Below are positions 6,620 through 13,870 of a DNA stretch of 18,856 nucleotides, piece after piece. Source of the stretch: Stagnihabitans sp043721775. GTDB lineage: Bacteria; Pseudomonadota; Alphaproteobacteria; Rhodobacterales; Rhodobacteraceae. The position numbers were made by a program, and so were the translations under genes. The notes under the pieces were generated by a model, which saw nothing but the letters and a program-made list of their open reading frames with translations, was not told where the DNA came from and ran no database searches. The stretch is taken from the NCBI GenBank assembly GCA_043721775.1, contig JAYSQA010000373.1:1-18856 (forward strand), in the 5' to 3' direction. Positions within the stretch are counted from its first letter, which is position 1, and each line of letters opens with the position of its first letter.

Positions 6620-7074
6620 ACCGCCTTGGCAAACCACGTCACAAAGCCGCCCCGAAACGGCTCCGTCGTGGTGACCGTGAAACCATAACGCTGGTAAAAC
6701 CGCAGGTTGCCGATCAGCGCCGCATTGGTCAGCAAGCGCACCTGCGGCACCGCGGCCTGCCGCGCCTGCATCTCGGCCAGCGCCAGCAACCTTTGGCCAA
6801 GCCCCCTGCCCTGCAAGTCCGGCCGGACGGCGATATTTTCCACCCAAAGGTGATCGGCCCCCACGACAGTCTCAAGCACCCCAGCCAGCGCCCCATCTTC
6901 AAACACCAGCACAAAGCGATGCTTTTGCAAGGCCAGATCATAATCCGCCGTCATGGGCATTGGCTCGCGGCCCATGACCGGCACCCATTTGGCATAAGCA
7001 GCCCGCACAAAGGTACGGATCAGGCTTGCGTCTTGGGCAAGGCCGGGGCGAAAGGTAAAAGCGGTGCTGTCCAT
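6616..7074 (-). CDS. GNAT-family N-acetyltransferase
   Basis: A 152-residue GNAT protein. Acetyl-CoA-binding motif A is visible as ENIAVRPDLQGRGLGQRLL, with the Q-x-x-G-x-G core, followed by NAALIGNLRFYQRYGF, the usual C-terminal motif B. It transfers an acetyl group from acetyl-CoA to an unidentified amine. Its place beside phn genes recalls PhnO, which acetylates aminoalkylphosphonates, but the sequence is not clearly PhnO and I do not name it so. The ATG at 7074 is preferred over the GTG at 7101 because it is followed directly by the domain, though its ribosome site is weak. It lies downstream of the phnM paralogue on the same strand, separated by an AT-rich stretch with a 16-bp palindrome, so it may have its own promoter. 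Confidence 0.8.
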   Translation of the reverse strand: MDSTAFTFRPGLAQDASLIRTFVRAAYAKWVPVMGREPMPMTADYDLALQKHRFVLVFEDGALAGVLETVVGADHLWVENIAVRPDLQGRGLGQRLLALAEMQARQAAVPQVRLLTNAALIGNLRFYQRYGFTVTTTEPFRGGFVTWFAKAV

Positions 7075-7134
7075 GTGCTCTACTTCGCCGCAGGCCTGCA
7101 CGCTGTCAAGCCAGGTCCTGTGACATCGCGGGTA

Positions 7135-7188
7135 AACAAAAAGTTAACAAAATTAATTATATATAGTAATATCAATAACTTAACAACA
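7135..7188 (-). promoter_or_regulatory. AT-rich probable promoter of the GNAT gene
   Basis: This stretch is very AT-rich in otherwise GC-rich DNA. On the minus strand it holds a perfect TATAAT (7161-7156), with TTGTTA (7186-7181) 19 bp upstream as a poor -35. It lies about 60-110 bp before the GNAT start. The spacing is not ideal, so the exact elements are uncertain. Confidence 0.4.
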
Positions 7189-7204
7189 ATTGCACGCGTG
7201 CAAT
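7189..7204. promoter_or_regulatory. Perfect 16-bp palindrome, possible operator
   Basis: ATTGCACGCGTGCAAT is a perfect palindrome with a central CG, the form taken by many LacI-family operators. It starts one base beyond the phnM-paralogue stop codon and directly abuts the AT-rich promoter-like stretch of the GNAT gene. It could instead be a terminator stem, but no clean T run follows on either strand. Confidence 0.5.
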
Positions 7205-7205
7205 C

Positions 7206-8414
7206 CTACTCTGCCGCCATCTGGTCATCTTCCGTCAGGGCCGAAACCACCCTCGGCTGTGCCAAAAACCGCAGCGCGGCCTCACCGGCCAGATAAGTCA
7301 GCCGCCCGCCACAAATCGTAGCCTCGATCCGGCGCGAGGCGGCATCAACCACCACCAGATCGGCCCGCAACCCCGGCTCGATCCGGCCCCGATCGGTCAG
7401 CCGTAAAATCTCTGCCGGACCGCAGGATATCAACCCCCAGGCCTTGGGCAAGCCAATGATGCCCCGGTCCACCAAAGACCAAACCGCCAAAGGCAGCGCA
7501 GGCACATGATAATCCGACACCAAAGCGTCACAAAGCCCCGCCGCCACCAGATCGCTAGCCGAGGCATTCCCAGCCTGCGACTGCCCCCGCACCACATTCG
7601 GCGCGCCCATGATCACCGGGCTGAACATCGCATGCGCCGCCGAGGCCGCCCGCAGCGTCAGCGGAAACTCGGCCACCAAGGCACCAATCATCCGGAACTT
7701 CTCCCGCGTCTCTCCGTCCGGGTCATCATGGGAGCCGTAAACCACCCCCATCGCATCAAACGCTTCCGCCAGCCGGCAGAGCGAGCGCGCCACCTCGCCC
7801 CGGGAATCGCGGGCGACCTGAATGGCCTCGGCCAGTTCTTCCGGGGTCTTGCCAACCTTGCCCGCCCAATGGGCAAAAGCTGCGGGCGCGACCCGCGACA
7901 TCTGGAAGCCCTCATCCAGATGGTCATTGAAGACGACGTAGCCCACGCCAAAGCGGCGAACCACCTCGATCAGCCGCTGGGCTTCTGACACCAGATGGGT
8001 TTCCGCCCGGATCTGGATGCGCAGGTCGGTCATCATCTGGGGCCGGTAAGCGTCAAGTGCCGCCAGCATCGCCTCGCAATGATCGGGGGCGTGGTGGCCG
8101 CCCTCCCAGCTCCAGCTTTGGGCGAGAAAGGCGGTGGTGACACCGTGGCAGGCGGCTTCGCGGTCAAACGAGGCAAGCCCGGTCAACAGCGGAAACCGGG
8201 CTGACGGCCGTGGCGCCATGTGGTGTTCAAAGCCGTCGCCATGCAGGTCAATGATGCCGGGCAGGATCAGATAGCCTGGCAGGTCCACCTCTGGCAGCGG
8301 GCCACGGGTCAGCCTGCCATCCGCCAGCCCAACCGAGCGCAACTGCAACTCGCCATCGCGCAGGGTCCGGGCGCCGGTCAGGCGAAGGGGGGGCAGGAAA
8401 GTCATCAGGGGCAT
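7206..8414 (-). CDS. PhnM-like amidohydrolase (second paralogue)
   Basis: A 402-residue amidohydrolase-superfamily protein related to PhnM, which removes pyrophosphate from ribose-1-phosphonate 5-triphosphate. Metal-ligand motifs are kept: LPGIIDLHGDGFEHH (HxD), FNDH, YGSHDDPD, GAPNVVRG and SDYHVPA. It differs from the canonical PhnM at 15169 where substrate contacts are expected: FNDHLDEGFQM replaces LMDHTPGQRQF, and GQSQAGNAS replaces GGSHSGNVA. It may therefore act on a different or modified substrate. The start at 8414 or the ATG at 8405 are both possible; neither has a strong ribosome site. It lies downstream of phnF on the minus strand, separated by a 23-bp tandem repeat array. Confidence 0.8.
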   Translation of the reverse strand: MPLMTFLPPLRLTGARTLRDGELQLRSVGLADGRLTRGPLPEVDLPGYLILPGIIDLHGDGFEHHMAPRPSARFPLLTGLASFDREAACHGVTTAFLAQSWSWEGGHHAPDHCEAMLAALDAYRPQMMTDLRIQIRAETHLVSEAQRLIEVVRRFGVGYVVFNDHLDEGFQMSRVAPAAFAHWAGKVGKTPEELAEAIQVARDSRGEVARSLCRLAEAFDAMGVVYGSHDDPDGETREKFRMIGALVAEFPLTLRAASAAHAMFSPVIMGAPNVVRGQSQAGNASASDLVAAGLCDALVSDYHVPALPLAVWSLVDRGIIGLPKAWGLISCGPAEILRLTDRGRIEPGLRADLVVVDAASRRIEATICGGRLTYLAGEAALRFLAQPRVVSALTEDDQMAAE

Positions 8415-8460
8415 CCGTTGTCAGCCGTAAAGGCAAAGAGGGTGGCCGACGTATGACCTG

Positions 8461-8541
8461 TTCGCGCAACGGGATCGTGACAGTTCGCGCCACAGTTCGC
8501 CCAATAGGATCGTGACAGTTCCCGCAACGGGATCGTGACAG
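8461..8541. repeat. 23-bp tandem repeat array with CTGTCAC words, phnF-phnM-paralogue spacer
   Basis: Three 23-bp units (8461-8483, 8496-8518, 8519-8541) and one 12-bp partial unit (8484-8495) lie head to tail. On the minus strand each full unit begins CTGTCACGATCC, so CTGTCAC, the Pho-box half-site word, occurs exactly three times at 23 and 35 bp spacings. The unit nearest phnF also contains the small hairpin TCCCG-TTG-CGGGA. The array directly abuts the phnF stop codon and lies within about 130 bp upstream of the phnM-paralogue start. PhoB binding is inferred from the word match only. Confidence 0.85.
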
Positions 8542-9252
8542 TCAGTCCGGGATCACCGTCAAAGTTACCCGGTCGCCGACAAACCATGTCGTGCCAAACT
8601 CCACCGGGATGCCTGCGCCATCGACGTTCACCGTGACTGACCGCAGCAAGGGCGCACCTTGCGGCACCTGCAAATGCCCTGCCTGTACCGCATTGGCCAG
8701 CCTGGCCGTCAGCCGGGTCAGGGCGCGGGTATAGTCGGGCACGCCGGCTTGCGCGAGGGCTGCGGTGATCGACCCCAGCCGGGCCATGGCTTGCGGAAAA
8801 TCGGGAAAGCGCAGCGCAGGCAAGACCGACCGGAACAGGCCCAAGGCCAAGCCATCGGCCAGCGAGACGCCTTCAATCACATGCACCGGGCTGGCGGCTG
8901 CCAGGGCCAAAGCTTCGGCCTCGGCAGCACTGGCGGGGCGGGTTTCGCTGCGCAGCAATTTGCGTGACGGGGTACGGCCAGAGGCCAGCACGTTCTGGTG
9001 AAACCTGACCCTGCGCCCCAAAACATAGTCCGTCGGCACTGAAGTCACAAAGACCCCCGCCCCCCGCCTTGGCTGCACCAACCCAGCCTCGGCCAGCGTC
9101 GCCAAAGCATGCCGCACGGTGTGGCGGTTGACGCCGAAACGTTGCGCCAGCTGCGCCTCGGTCGGCAGTTTGGCACCGGGGGCATAGCTTCCGGCGGCAA
9201 TTTCCGCCTTCAATGCCCCGGCGATAAAGGACCAGATCGGGGTTTTCGCCAT
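8542..9252 (-). CDS. phnF: GntR/HutC-family transcriptional regulator PhnF
   Basis: A 236-residue regulator. The N-terminal winged helix-turn-helix (about residues 5-70) shows the GntR pattern YAPGAKLPTEAQLAQRFGV, then NRHTVRHALATLAEAGLV and the wing RRGAGVFV. The remaining part (about 85-236) fits a UTRA ligand-binding domain. PhnF proteins repress phosphonate genes and are released by a phosphonate-related or phosphate-related ligand; the ligand here is unknown. I prefer ATG 9252 over the GTG at 9258. It is divergent from phnG with a 97-bp gap that carries an inverted repeat likely to be its operator, giving both autoregulation and control of phnG-N. The phnM paralogue follows on the same strand. 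Confidence 0.88.
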   Translation of the reverse strand: MAKTPIWSFIAGALKAEIAAGSYAPGAKLPTEAQLAQRFGVNRHTVRHALATLAEAGLVQPRRGAGVFVTSVPTDYVLGRRVRFHQNVLASGRTPSRKLLRSETRPASAAEAEALALAAASPVHVIEGVSLADGLALGLFRSVLPALRFPDFPQAMARLGSITAALAQAGVPDYTRALTRLTARLANAVQAGHLQVPQGAPLLRSVTVNVDGAGIPVEFGTTWFVGDRVTLTVIPD

Positions 9253-9298
9253 CGTCACAGAACTTTCACGTGCATTCGGGCGGCTCCGAGGCTATTGG

Positions 9299-9326
9299 TT
9301 GTCTAGTTGTATAGTAACATAGACAA
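9299..9326. promoter_or_regulatory. Inverted repeat in phnF/phnG promoter region, probable PhnF operator
   Basis: TTGTCTA (9299-9305) and TAGACAA (9320-9326) are perfect inverted arms around a 14-bp centre. Inside, TTGTATAG (9307-9314) directly repeats the left arm TTGTCTAG with one change, so there are three related half-sites. The TNGTATAGACNA style resembles known GntR/HutC operators. It overlaps TATA-like hexamers on both strands, so a bound repressor could block both promoters. Confidence 0.65.
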
Positions 9327-9349
9327 GTTCGCAAGATGTCGGAGGCAAG

Positions 9350-9790
9350 ATGCCAAACACAAATCCCAACCCGAGTCCGCTTTGGATCGGCCTGCTGGCC
9401 CGCAGCGCGCCCTCGCGTCTGGCCGAACTGCTGCCCGAGTTGCCCGCCCATGACCTGCTGCGCGGGCCAGTGATTGGCGCGGTGATGGTGCGGGGCCGCG
9501 TGGGCGGCACCGGCTTGCCGTTCAATCTGGGCGAGATGACAGTGACGCGCTGCCCGGTTCGGTTGGGCGATGCGGTGGGCCATGCCCATGTGCAAGGCCG
9601 TGACCGCAGCCACGCCATCCGCGCGGCGGTGGTGGATGCGCTGATGCAAACCGAGGCGGCTGACCGCTTGCAGGCCATGGTTCTGGCCCCGCTGAAGGCC
9701 GAAGAGGCCGCCGCCCGCGCCTTGCGTGCGACGAAAGCTGCGGCAACCAGGGTGGAGTTCTTCACCCTCGTGCGCGGAGAAGACAAATGA
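9350..9790 (+). CDS. phnG: C-P lyase core subunit PhnG
   Basis: A 146-residue small subunit of the PhnGHIJ core complex. The family pattern is visible in LARSAPSRLAELLP (E. coli form: R...L), in VMVRGRVGGTGLPFNLGEMTVTRCPVRL and in GHAHVQGRDRSHAIRAAVVDAL. PhnG, with PhnH, PhnI and PhnL, takes part in transferring the phosphonate to the ribose of a nucleoside triphosphate. The start has a strong ribosome site (GGAGG, 5 nt spacer), which marks it as the first gene of the transcript, just after the putative PhnF operator. It overlaps phnH by ATGA (9787-9790). Confidence 0.93.
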   Translation: MPNTNPNPSPLWIGLLARSAPSRLAELLPELPAHDLLRGPVIGAVMVRGRVGGTGLPFNLGEMTVTRCPVRLGDAVGHAHVQGRDRSHAIRAAVVDALMQTEAADRLQAMVLAPLKAEEAAARALRATKAAATRVEFFTLVRGEDK

Positions 9791-10356
9791 CCCCCGCAGC
9801 CCTGCTTGGCGGCTTTTCTGCCGCCCCGATCCAATCCGCCCGCGCCTTCCGCGCCGCGTTGAAGGCGATGGCCCGTCCCGGCACGATCTGGACGGTGGAG
9901 GGCGCTTTGCCCCCCGCGCCACTGTCGGTCGCCGCTGGTGTACTGCTGCTGACGCTGTGCGATGGGACGACCCCCCTGCATCTGGGGCCGTCGGTGAACC
10001 TGCCCGTGGTGCGCGACTGGGTGACGTTTCACTCCGGCGCACCTTTGGTGTCGGCAGAAGATGCCCGCTTTGCCTTGGGGACTTGGATTGACCTGTCGCC
10101 GGTCAGCCGTTTTGCCATTGGCCTGCCGGATTACCCCGACTGCTCTGCCACGCTGATTGTCGAGATGGCTGTGCTTAAGGCGACGGGTGCCCGCCTGACC
10201 GGCCCGGGGATCAAGGATCAGGCTTACCCTAGCCTGCCCGAAATGCAGACTTTCCGCGCCAACCGGGCGCTGTTCCCGCAAGGCTTTGACACGTACCTGA
10301 CCTGTGGCAGCCGTCTGGCAGGCCTGCCGCGCCGCAACATCGTGGAGGCCGTCTAA
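9787..10356 (+). CDS. phnH: C-P lyase core subunit PhnH
   Basis: A 189-residue subunit of the C-P lyase core, folded like a PLP-transferase but without the cofactor lysine in known members. Family features are SARAFRAALKAMARPGTIW near the N-terminus, LLLTLCDGTTPLHL, FALGTWIDLSPVSRF and LTGPGIKD. Length agrees with the family (about 190-200). Its start overlaps the phnG stop, and its TAA shares one base with the phnI ATG (TAATG), so translation is coupled along the operon. No lesion is visible. Confidence 0.93.
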   Translation: MTPAALLGGFSAAPIQSARAFRAALKAMARPGTIWTVEGALPPAPLSVAAGVLLLTLCDGTTPLHLGPSVNLPVVRDWVTFHSGAPLVSAEDARFALGTWIDLSPVSRFAIGLPDYPDCSATLIVEMAVLKATGARLTGPGIKDQAYPSLPEMQTFRANRALFPQGFDTYLTCGSRLAGLPRRNIVEAV

Positions 10357-11465
10357 TGTATGTGGCTGTCAAAGGCGACGAGCGGGCGATTGATGCCGCC
10401 CATGCGTGGCTGGCTGAAGAACGGCGCGGCGATACTGCCGTGGCCGAACTGTCGGTCGCGCAAATCCGTGAACAACTGGCGCTGGCGGTAAATAGGGTGA
10501 TGGCAGAGGGGTCGCTGTATGACCCTGATCTGGCTGCTCTGGCGATCAAACAGGCGAGGGGCGATCTGATTGAGACGATTTTTCTGATCCGGGCGTACCG
10601 GACCACCCTGCCCCGGCTTGGTGCTTCGTTGCCGGTGCAAACCGCCGACATGGCGGTGTCGCGGCGGATTTCGGCGATCTTCAAGGACTTGCCGGGCGGG
10701 CAGATTCTGGGGCCGACGTTTGACTACACCCACCGTCTTTTGGATTTCAAACTGGCGGCAGAGGGCCAGGTTCCTGCGGCCCCGACGGCCCCAACCTTGC
10801 AGGAGCCGGCCTTGGTGGGGCCGGTGCCGCATGTGACGGGCATGCTGGGCCGCGATGGGCTGATCCAGGCCGAGGCTGCGGGCGATGACACCCCGCCGGA
10901 CCTGACGCGGGAGCCGATGGAACTGCCCGCCTCGCGCCCGCTGCGGTTGCAGGCGATCACGCGGGCGGATGAGGGGTTCATCCTGTCGATGGCCTATTCC
11001 ACCCAGCGCAGCTACGGGCGCACCCATGCCTTTGTGGGCGAGTTGCGGATTGGGGCGGTGGCGGTGCAGATGGAGATCCCGGAACTGGGCTTCGCCGTCG
11101 AGATTGGCGAGGTTGAGTTGACCGAATGCGAGACGGTCAACCAGTTCAAAGGCTCCAAAACCGAACCGCCGCAGTTCACGCGCGGTTATGGGCTGGTGTT
11201 TGGCCAGACCGAAAGGAAGGCGATTGCCATGAGCCTTGTTGACCGGGCCCTGCGTTGGAAGGAACTGGGCGAGGATTATACCGGAGCGCCCGCGCAGGAT
11301 GAGGAATTCGTGCTGATGCATGCCGACAACATTCAGGCGGCGGGGTTTCTGGAACATATCAAGCTGCCGCACTACGTTGATTTTCAAGCGAAACTGGAAC
11401 TGGTGCGCCGCTTGCGCACCGAAGGTCTGGCGGCGACCATGGCGCGGAACGAGGCTGCGGAATGA
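10356..11465 (+). CDS. phnI: C-P lyase core subunit PhnI
   Basis: A 369-residue subunit carrying the nucleosidase activity: with G, H and L it displaces the purine of ATP/GTP by phosphonate to form ribose-1-phosphonate triphosphate. It aligns almost throughout with E. coli PhnI: MYVAVKGDERAIDAAHAW at the start, KDLPGGQILGPTFDYTHRLL, AYSTQRSYGRTHAF, FTRGYGLVFGQTERKA, QDEEFVLMHADNIQAAGF and LKLPHYVDFQ-type sequence (IKLPHYVDFQAKLEL) near the end. It is full length. The stop overlaps the phnJ start by ATGA at 11462-11465. Confidence 0.95.
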   Translation: MYVAVKGDERAIDAAHAWLAEERRGDTAVAELSVAQIREQLALAVNRVMAEGSLYDPDLAALAIKQARGDLIETIFLIRAYRTTLPRLGASLPVQTADMAVSRRISAIFKDLPGGQILGPTFDYTHRLLDFKLAAEGQVPAAPTAPTLQEPALVGPVPHVTGMLGRDGLIQAEAAGDDTPPDLTREPMELPASRPLRLQAITRADEGFILSMAYSTQRSYGRTHAFVGELRIGAVAVQMEIPELGFAVEIGEVELTECETVNQFKGSKTEPPQFTRGYGLVFGQTERKAIAMSLVDRALRWKELGEDYTGAPAQDEEFVLMHADNIQAAGFLEHIKLPHYVDFQAKLELVRRLRTEGLAATMARNEAAE

Positions 11466-12370
11466 ACGCGCCGGTGGAACGCAAGATCGGGCAAACCGAG
11501 CTTCTTGCCGAATACAACTTCGCCTGTCTGGACGAGCAAACCAAACGGATGACCCGCCACGCCATTCTGAAGGGTGTGGCGATCCCGGGCCATCAGGTGC
11601 CTTTCGCCAGCCGCGAGATGCCGATGCGCTACGGCGGGGGCACCGGCGGCGTCCAGGTGACGGCGGCTTGCCTTGTGCCCGAAGACCGGCTGAAGGTGAT
11701 TGATCAGGGCGCCGATGACACGACGAATGCGGTTTCCATCCGGCGCTTTTTTCAGCGGACGGCGGGGGTGGCGGTGACAGAGGCCACGGCGGAGGCCACA
11801 CTGATCCAGACCCGCCACCGCATCCCCGAGACGCCGTTGCAGGAAGGCCAGATCCTTGTTTATCAGGTGCCGATCCCGGAGCCTTTGCGCTTTCTGGAGC
11901 CGCGCGAAACCGAAACGCGCAAGATGCACGAGCTGGAGGATTACGGCCTGATGCATGTCAAGCTGTATGAAGACAGCGCGAGGCATGGGCAAATTGCCAC
12001 ATCCTGCGATTATCCGGTGAAGGTCGGCGGTCGCTACGTGACGAGCCCCTCACCCATTCCGAAGTTTGACAACCCCAAGCTGGCGGGCAACCCCGCGATC
12101 CAGCTGTTCGGCGCGGGGCGCGAACAGCGCATTTATGCACTGCCGCCCTATGCGCAAGCGGTCTCGCTCGATTTTGAGGATCATCCGTTTGTAGCCTCGA
12201 AGGCTGCCCACGATTGCGATCTGTGCGGCGCTTCGGGCAGCTATCTGGATGAGGTGATCACGGATGATCAGGGGGCGCGGATGTTTGTCTGTTCCGACAC
12301 CGATTTCTGCCGGGTGCGGCGCGAAGCGGGTCATGCCGGGCGGTTGGGCGTTGGCGCGGGGGGCCGATAG
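11462..12370 (+). CDS. phnJ: C-P lyase radical-SAM subunit PhnJ
   Basis: A 302-residue radical S-adenosylmethionine enzyme that breaks the C-P bond of ribose-1-phosphonate 5-phosphate, releasing the alkane and a ribose 1,2-cyclic phosphate 5-phosphate. The defining cysteine pattern C-x2-C-x21-C-x5-C is intact at Cys252, Cys255, Cys277 and Cys283 (DCDLCGASGSYLDEV, then VCSDTDFC). As in E. coli PhnJ, three of these bind the 4Fe-4S cluster and one serves as the radical-carrying residue. The N-terminal FACLDEQTKRM and GGTGGVQVTAACLV segments are also family-like. The gene ends with TAG, which overlaps the possible GTG start of phnK. The intact motif argues that the catalytic core is functional. 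Confidence 0.95.
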   Translation: MNAPVERKIGQTELLAEYNFACLDEQTKRMTRHAILKGVAIPGHQVPFASREMPMRYGGGTGGVQVTAACLVPEDRLKVIDQGADDTTNAVSIRRFFQRTAGVAVTEATAEATLIQTRHRIPETPLQEGQILVYQVPIPEPLRFLEPRETETRKMHELEDYGLMHVKLYEDSARHGQIATSCDYPVKVGGRYVTSPSPIPKFDNPKLAGNPAIQLFGAGREQRIYALPPYAQAVSLDFEDHPFVASKAAHDCDLCGASGSYLDEVITDDQGARMFVCSDTDFCRVRREAGHAGRLGVGAGGR

Positions 12371-12393
12371 TGGAATTGGATATTTGGGCAAGT

Positions 12394-13167
12394 ATGAAAA
12401 CGCAGCCGTTGTTGTCGGTGCAAGGTCTGTCAAAGTTCTATGGGGCGCGGATTGGCTGTGATGCGGTGTCGTTCGATTTGTTTCCCGGCGAGGTGCTGGG
12501 GATTGTCGGCGAAAGCGGTTCGGGCAAGTCAACACTGTTGTCTTGTCTGGCCGGGCATCTTGCGCCTGATGCGGGCTCGGTGATCTTTGATACGGTAGAT
12601 GGCCCGCGCGATACGGTGGTGATGGGCGAGGCCGAAAGGCGCCGACTGGCGCGGACGGATTGGGCTTTCGTGCACCAGAACCCGCGCGATGGCTTGCGGA
12701 TGGGGGTTTCCGCCGGCGGCAATGTGGGCGAGCGGCTGATGGCGGTGGGGGCGCGGCATTACGGGGATATCCGGGGCAAGGCTTTGGATTGGCTGGGACG
12801 GGTGGAGATAGCCAGCGACCGGATTGATGACCGGTCTTCGGCGTTTTCGGGCGGCATGCAGCAGCGCTTGCAAATTGCGCGTAACCTTGTGACGGGGCCC
12901 AGGTTGGTGTTCATGGATGAGCCGACTGGCGGGCTTGATGTGTCCGTTCAGGCGCGTTTGCTGGATTTGCTGCGCGGATTGGTGCGGCAGATGGCGCTTT
13001 CGGCGATTATCGTCACCCATGATCTGGAGGTGGTGCGGTTGCTGGCCGACCGTTTGATGGTGATGAAGGGCGGTTATGTGGTGGAACAGGGTCTGACCGA
13101 TCAGGTGCTGGATGACCCGCAGCACGAATATACGCAGCTTCTGGTCTCTTCGGTTTTGCAGGTCTGA
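12394..13167 (+). CDS. phnK: C-P lyase ABC-type ATPase PhnK
   Basis: A 257-residue ABC ATPase that binds the PhnGHIJ core rather than a membrane transporter. It aligns closely with E. coli PhnK: PLLSVQGLSKFYG, Walker A GESGSGKST (residues 39-47), VHQNPRDGLR, SAGGNVGERLMAVGARHYGDIR, signature FSGGMQQRLQIARNLVTGP, Walker B LVFMDEPTGGLDVSVQARLLDLL, H-loop THDLEVVRLLADRL, and LLVSSVLQV at the end. I chose ATG 12394, which matches the E. coli start. A GTG at 12370 overlaps the phnJ stop and would add eight residues; it lies after a G-rich run and cannot be excluded. The stop is one base before the phnL start. Confidence 0.93.
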   Translation: MKTQPLLSVQGLSKFYGARIGCDAVSFDLFPGEVLGIVGESGSGKSTLLSCLAGHLAPDAGSVIFDTVDGPRDTVVMGEAERRRLARTDWAFVHQNPRDGLRMGVSAGGNVGERLMAVGARHYGDIRGKALDWLGRVEIASDRIDDRSSAFSGGMQQRLQIARNLVTGPRLVFMDEPTGGLDVSVQARLLDLLRGLVRQMALSAIIVTHDLEVVRLLADRLMVMKGGYVVEQGLTDQVLDDPQHEYTQLLVSSVLQV

Positions 13168-13168
13168 C

Positions 13169-13870
13169 ATGATCACGATTTCCAATCTTTCCAAAAGCTT
13201 CACCCTGCACAATCAGGGGGCTGCCGTCATTCCGGTTATGGCGGGGGCGAACCTGTCTGTGCCACCGGGCGCGTGTCTTGGGCTGGTCGGCGCGTCAGGC
13301 TCTGGCAAGTCGACGTTGATGCGGATGATCTGGGGAAACTATCTGGCGGCCTCGGGGTCGATCATGGTGGGGGATGTCGATGTAGCCAAGGCGGCCCCGC
13401 GCCAGATCATCGCTTTGCGGCGGGGCACTTTGGGCTATGTCAGCCGGTTCCTGCGGGTGGTGCCAAGGGTGCCAACGCTGGACGTGGTGGCGGACCCCTT
13501 GCTGACTTTGGGTGTGGGGGTGGATGAGGCGCGGGCGCGGGCTGCGGCCTTGCTGGCACAGTTGAATATGCCTGAGCGGCTTTGGGCGCTGTCGCCCACC
13601 ACCTTTTCCGGCGGCGGGCAGCAGCGGGTCAATATTGCACGGGGCTTTGTGCATCCCTATCCGGCCTTGTTGCTGGATGAACCCACAGCCAGTCTGGATG
13701 CGATCAAGCGCGAGGTGGTGCTGACCCTGATCGAGGGCGCCAAGGCGCGCGGGGCTGCGATCATCGGGAGCTTCCATGACGAGGCGGCGCGGGCGCGGCT
13801 ATGCGACCGGCTGGTCGATGTGACGGGGTTCACGCCGGTTCTTGCCAGCAAAGCCGGGGCGCTGACATGA
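13169..13870 (+). CDS. phnL: C-P lyase ABC-type ATPase PhnL
   Basis: A 233-residue ABC ATPase, the second of the pathway, needed with PhnG, H and I for phosphonate-nucleotide formation. Walker A GASGSGKST is at residues 41-49, the signature is FSGGGQQRVNIARGFVHP, Walker B is ALLLDEPTASLDAIKREVV and the H-loop is GSFHDEAARA. IWGNYLAASGSI and YVSRFLRVVPRVPTLDVVADPL are PhnL-like. The start is ATG 13169 (MITISNLSKSF), one base after the phnK stop; upstream in-frame starts would run into phnK. The stop overlaps phnN by ATGA (13867-13870). Confidence 0.92.
   Translation: MITISNLSKSFTLHNQGAAVIPVMAGANLSVPPGACLGLVGASGSGKSTLMRMIWGNYLAASGSIMVGDVDVAKAAPRQIIALRRGTLGYVSRFLRVVPRVPTLDVVADPLLTLGVGVDEARARAAALLAQLNMPERLWALSPTTFSGGGQQRVNIARGFVHPYPALLLDEPTASLDAIKREVVLTLIEGAKARGAAIIGSFHDEAARARLCDRLVDVTGFTPVLASKAGALT

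Noticed and set aside
6897..7134. A tRNA or small RNA gene in the GNAT upstream region
   Set aside because: No cloverleaf or conserved RNA pattern was visible; the region is GNAT coding sequence followed by an AT-rich spacer.
8461..8541. CRISPR array
   Set aside because: The units are contiguous with no unique spacers, number only three and a half, and no cas genes are near. It is a tandem repeat.
10353..11801. Long minus-strand open frame of 482 codons across phnI-phnJ
   Set aside because: It is antisense to phnI and phnJ, which match known proteins along their full length; the reverse frame is low-complexity Arg/His/Pro-rich sequence typical of high-GC shadows.
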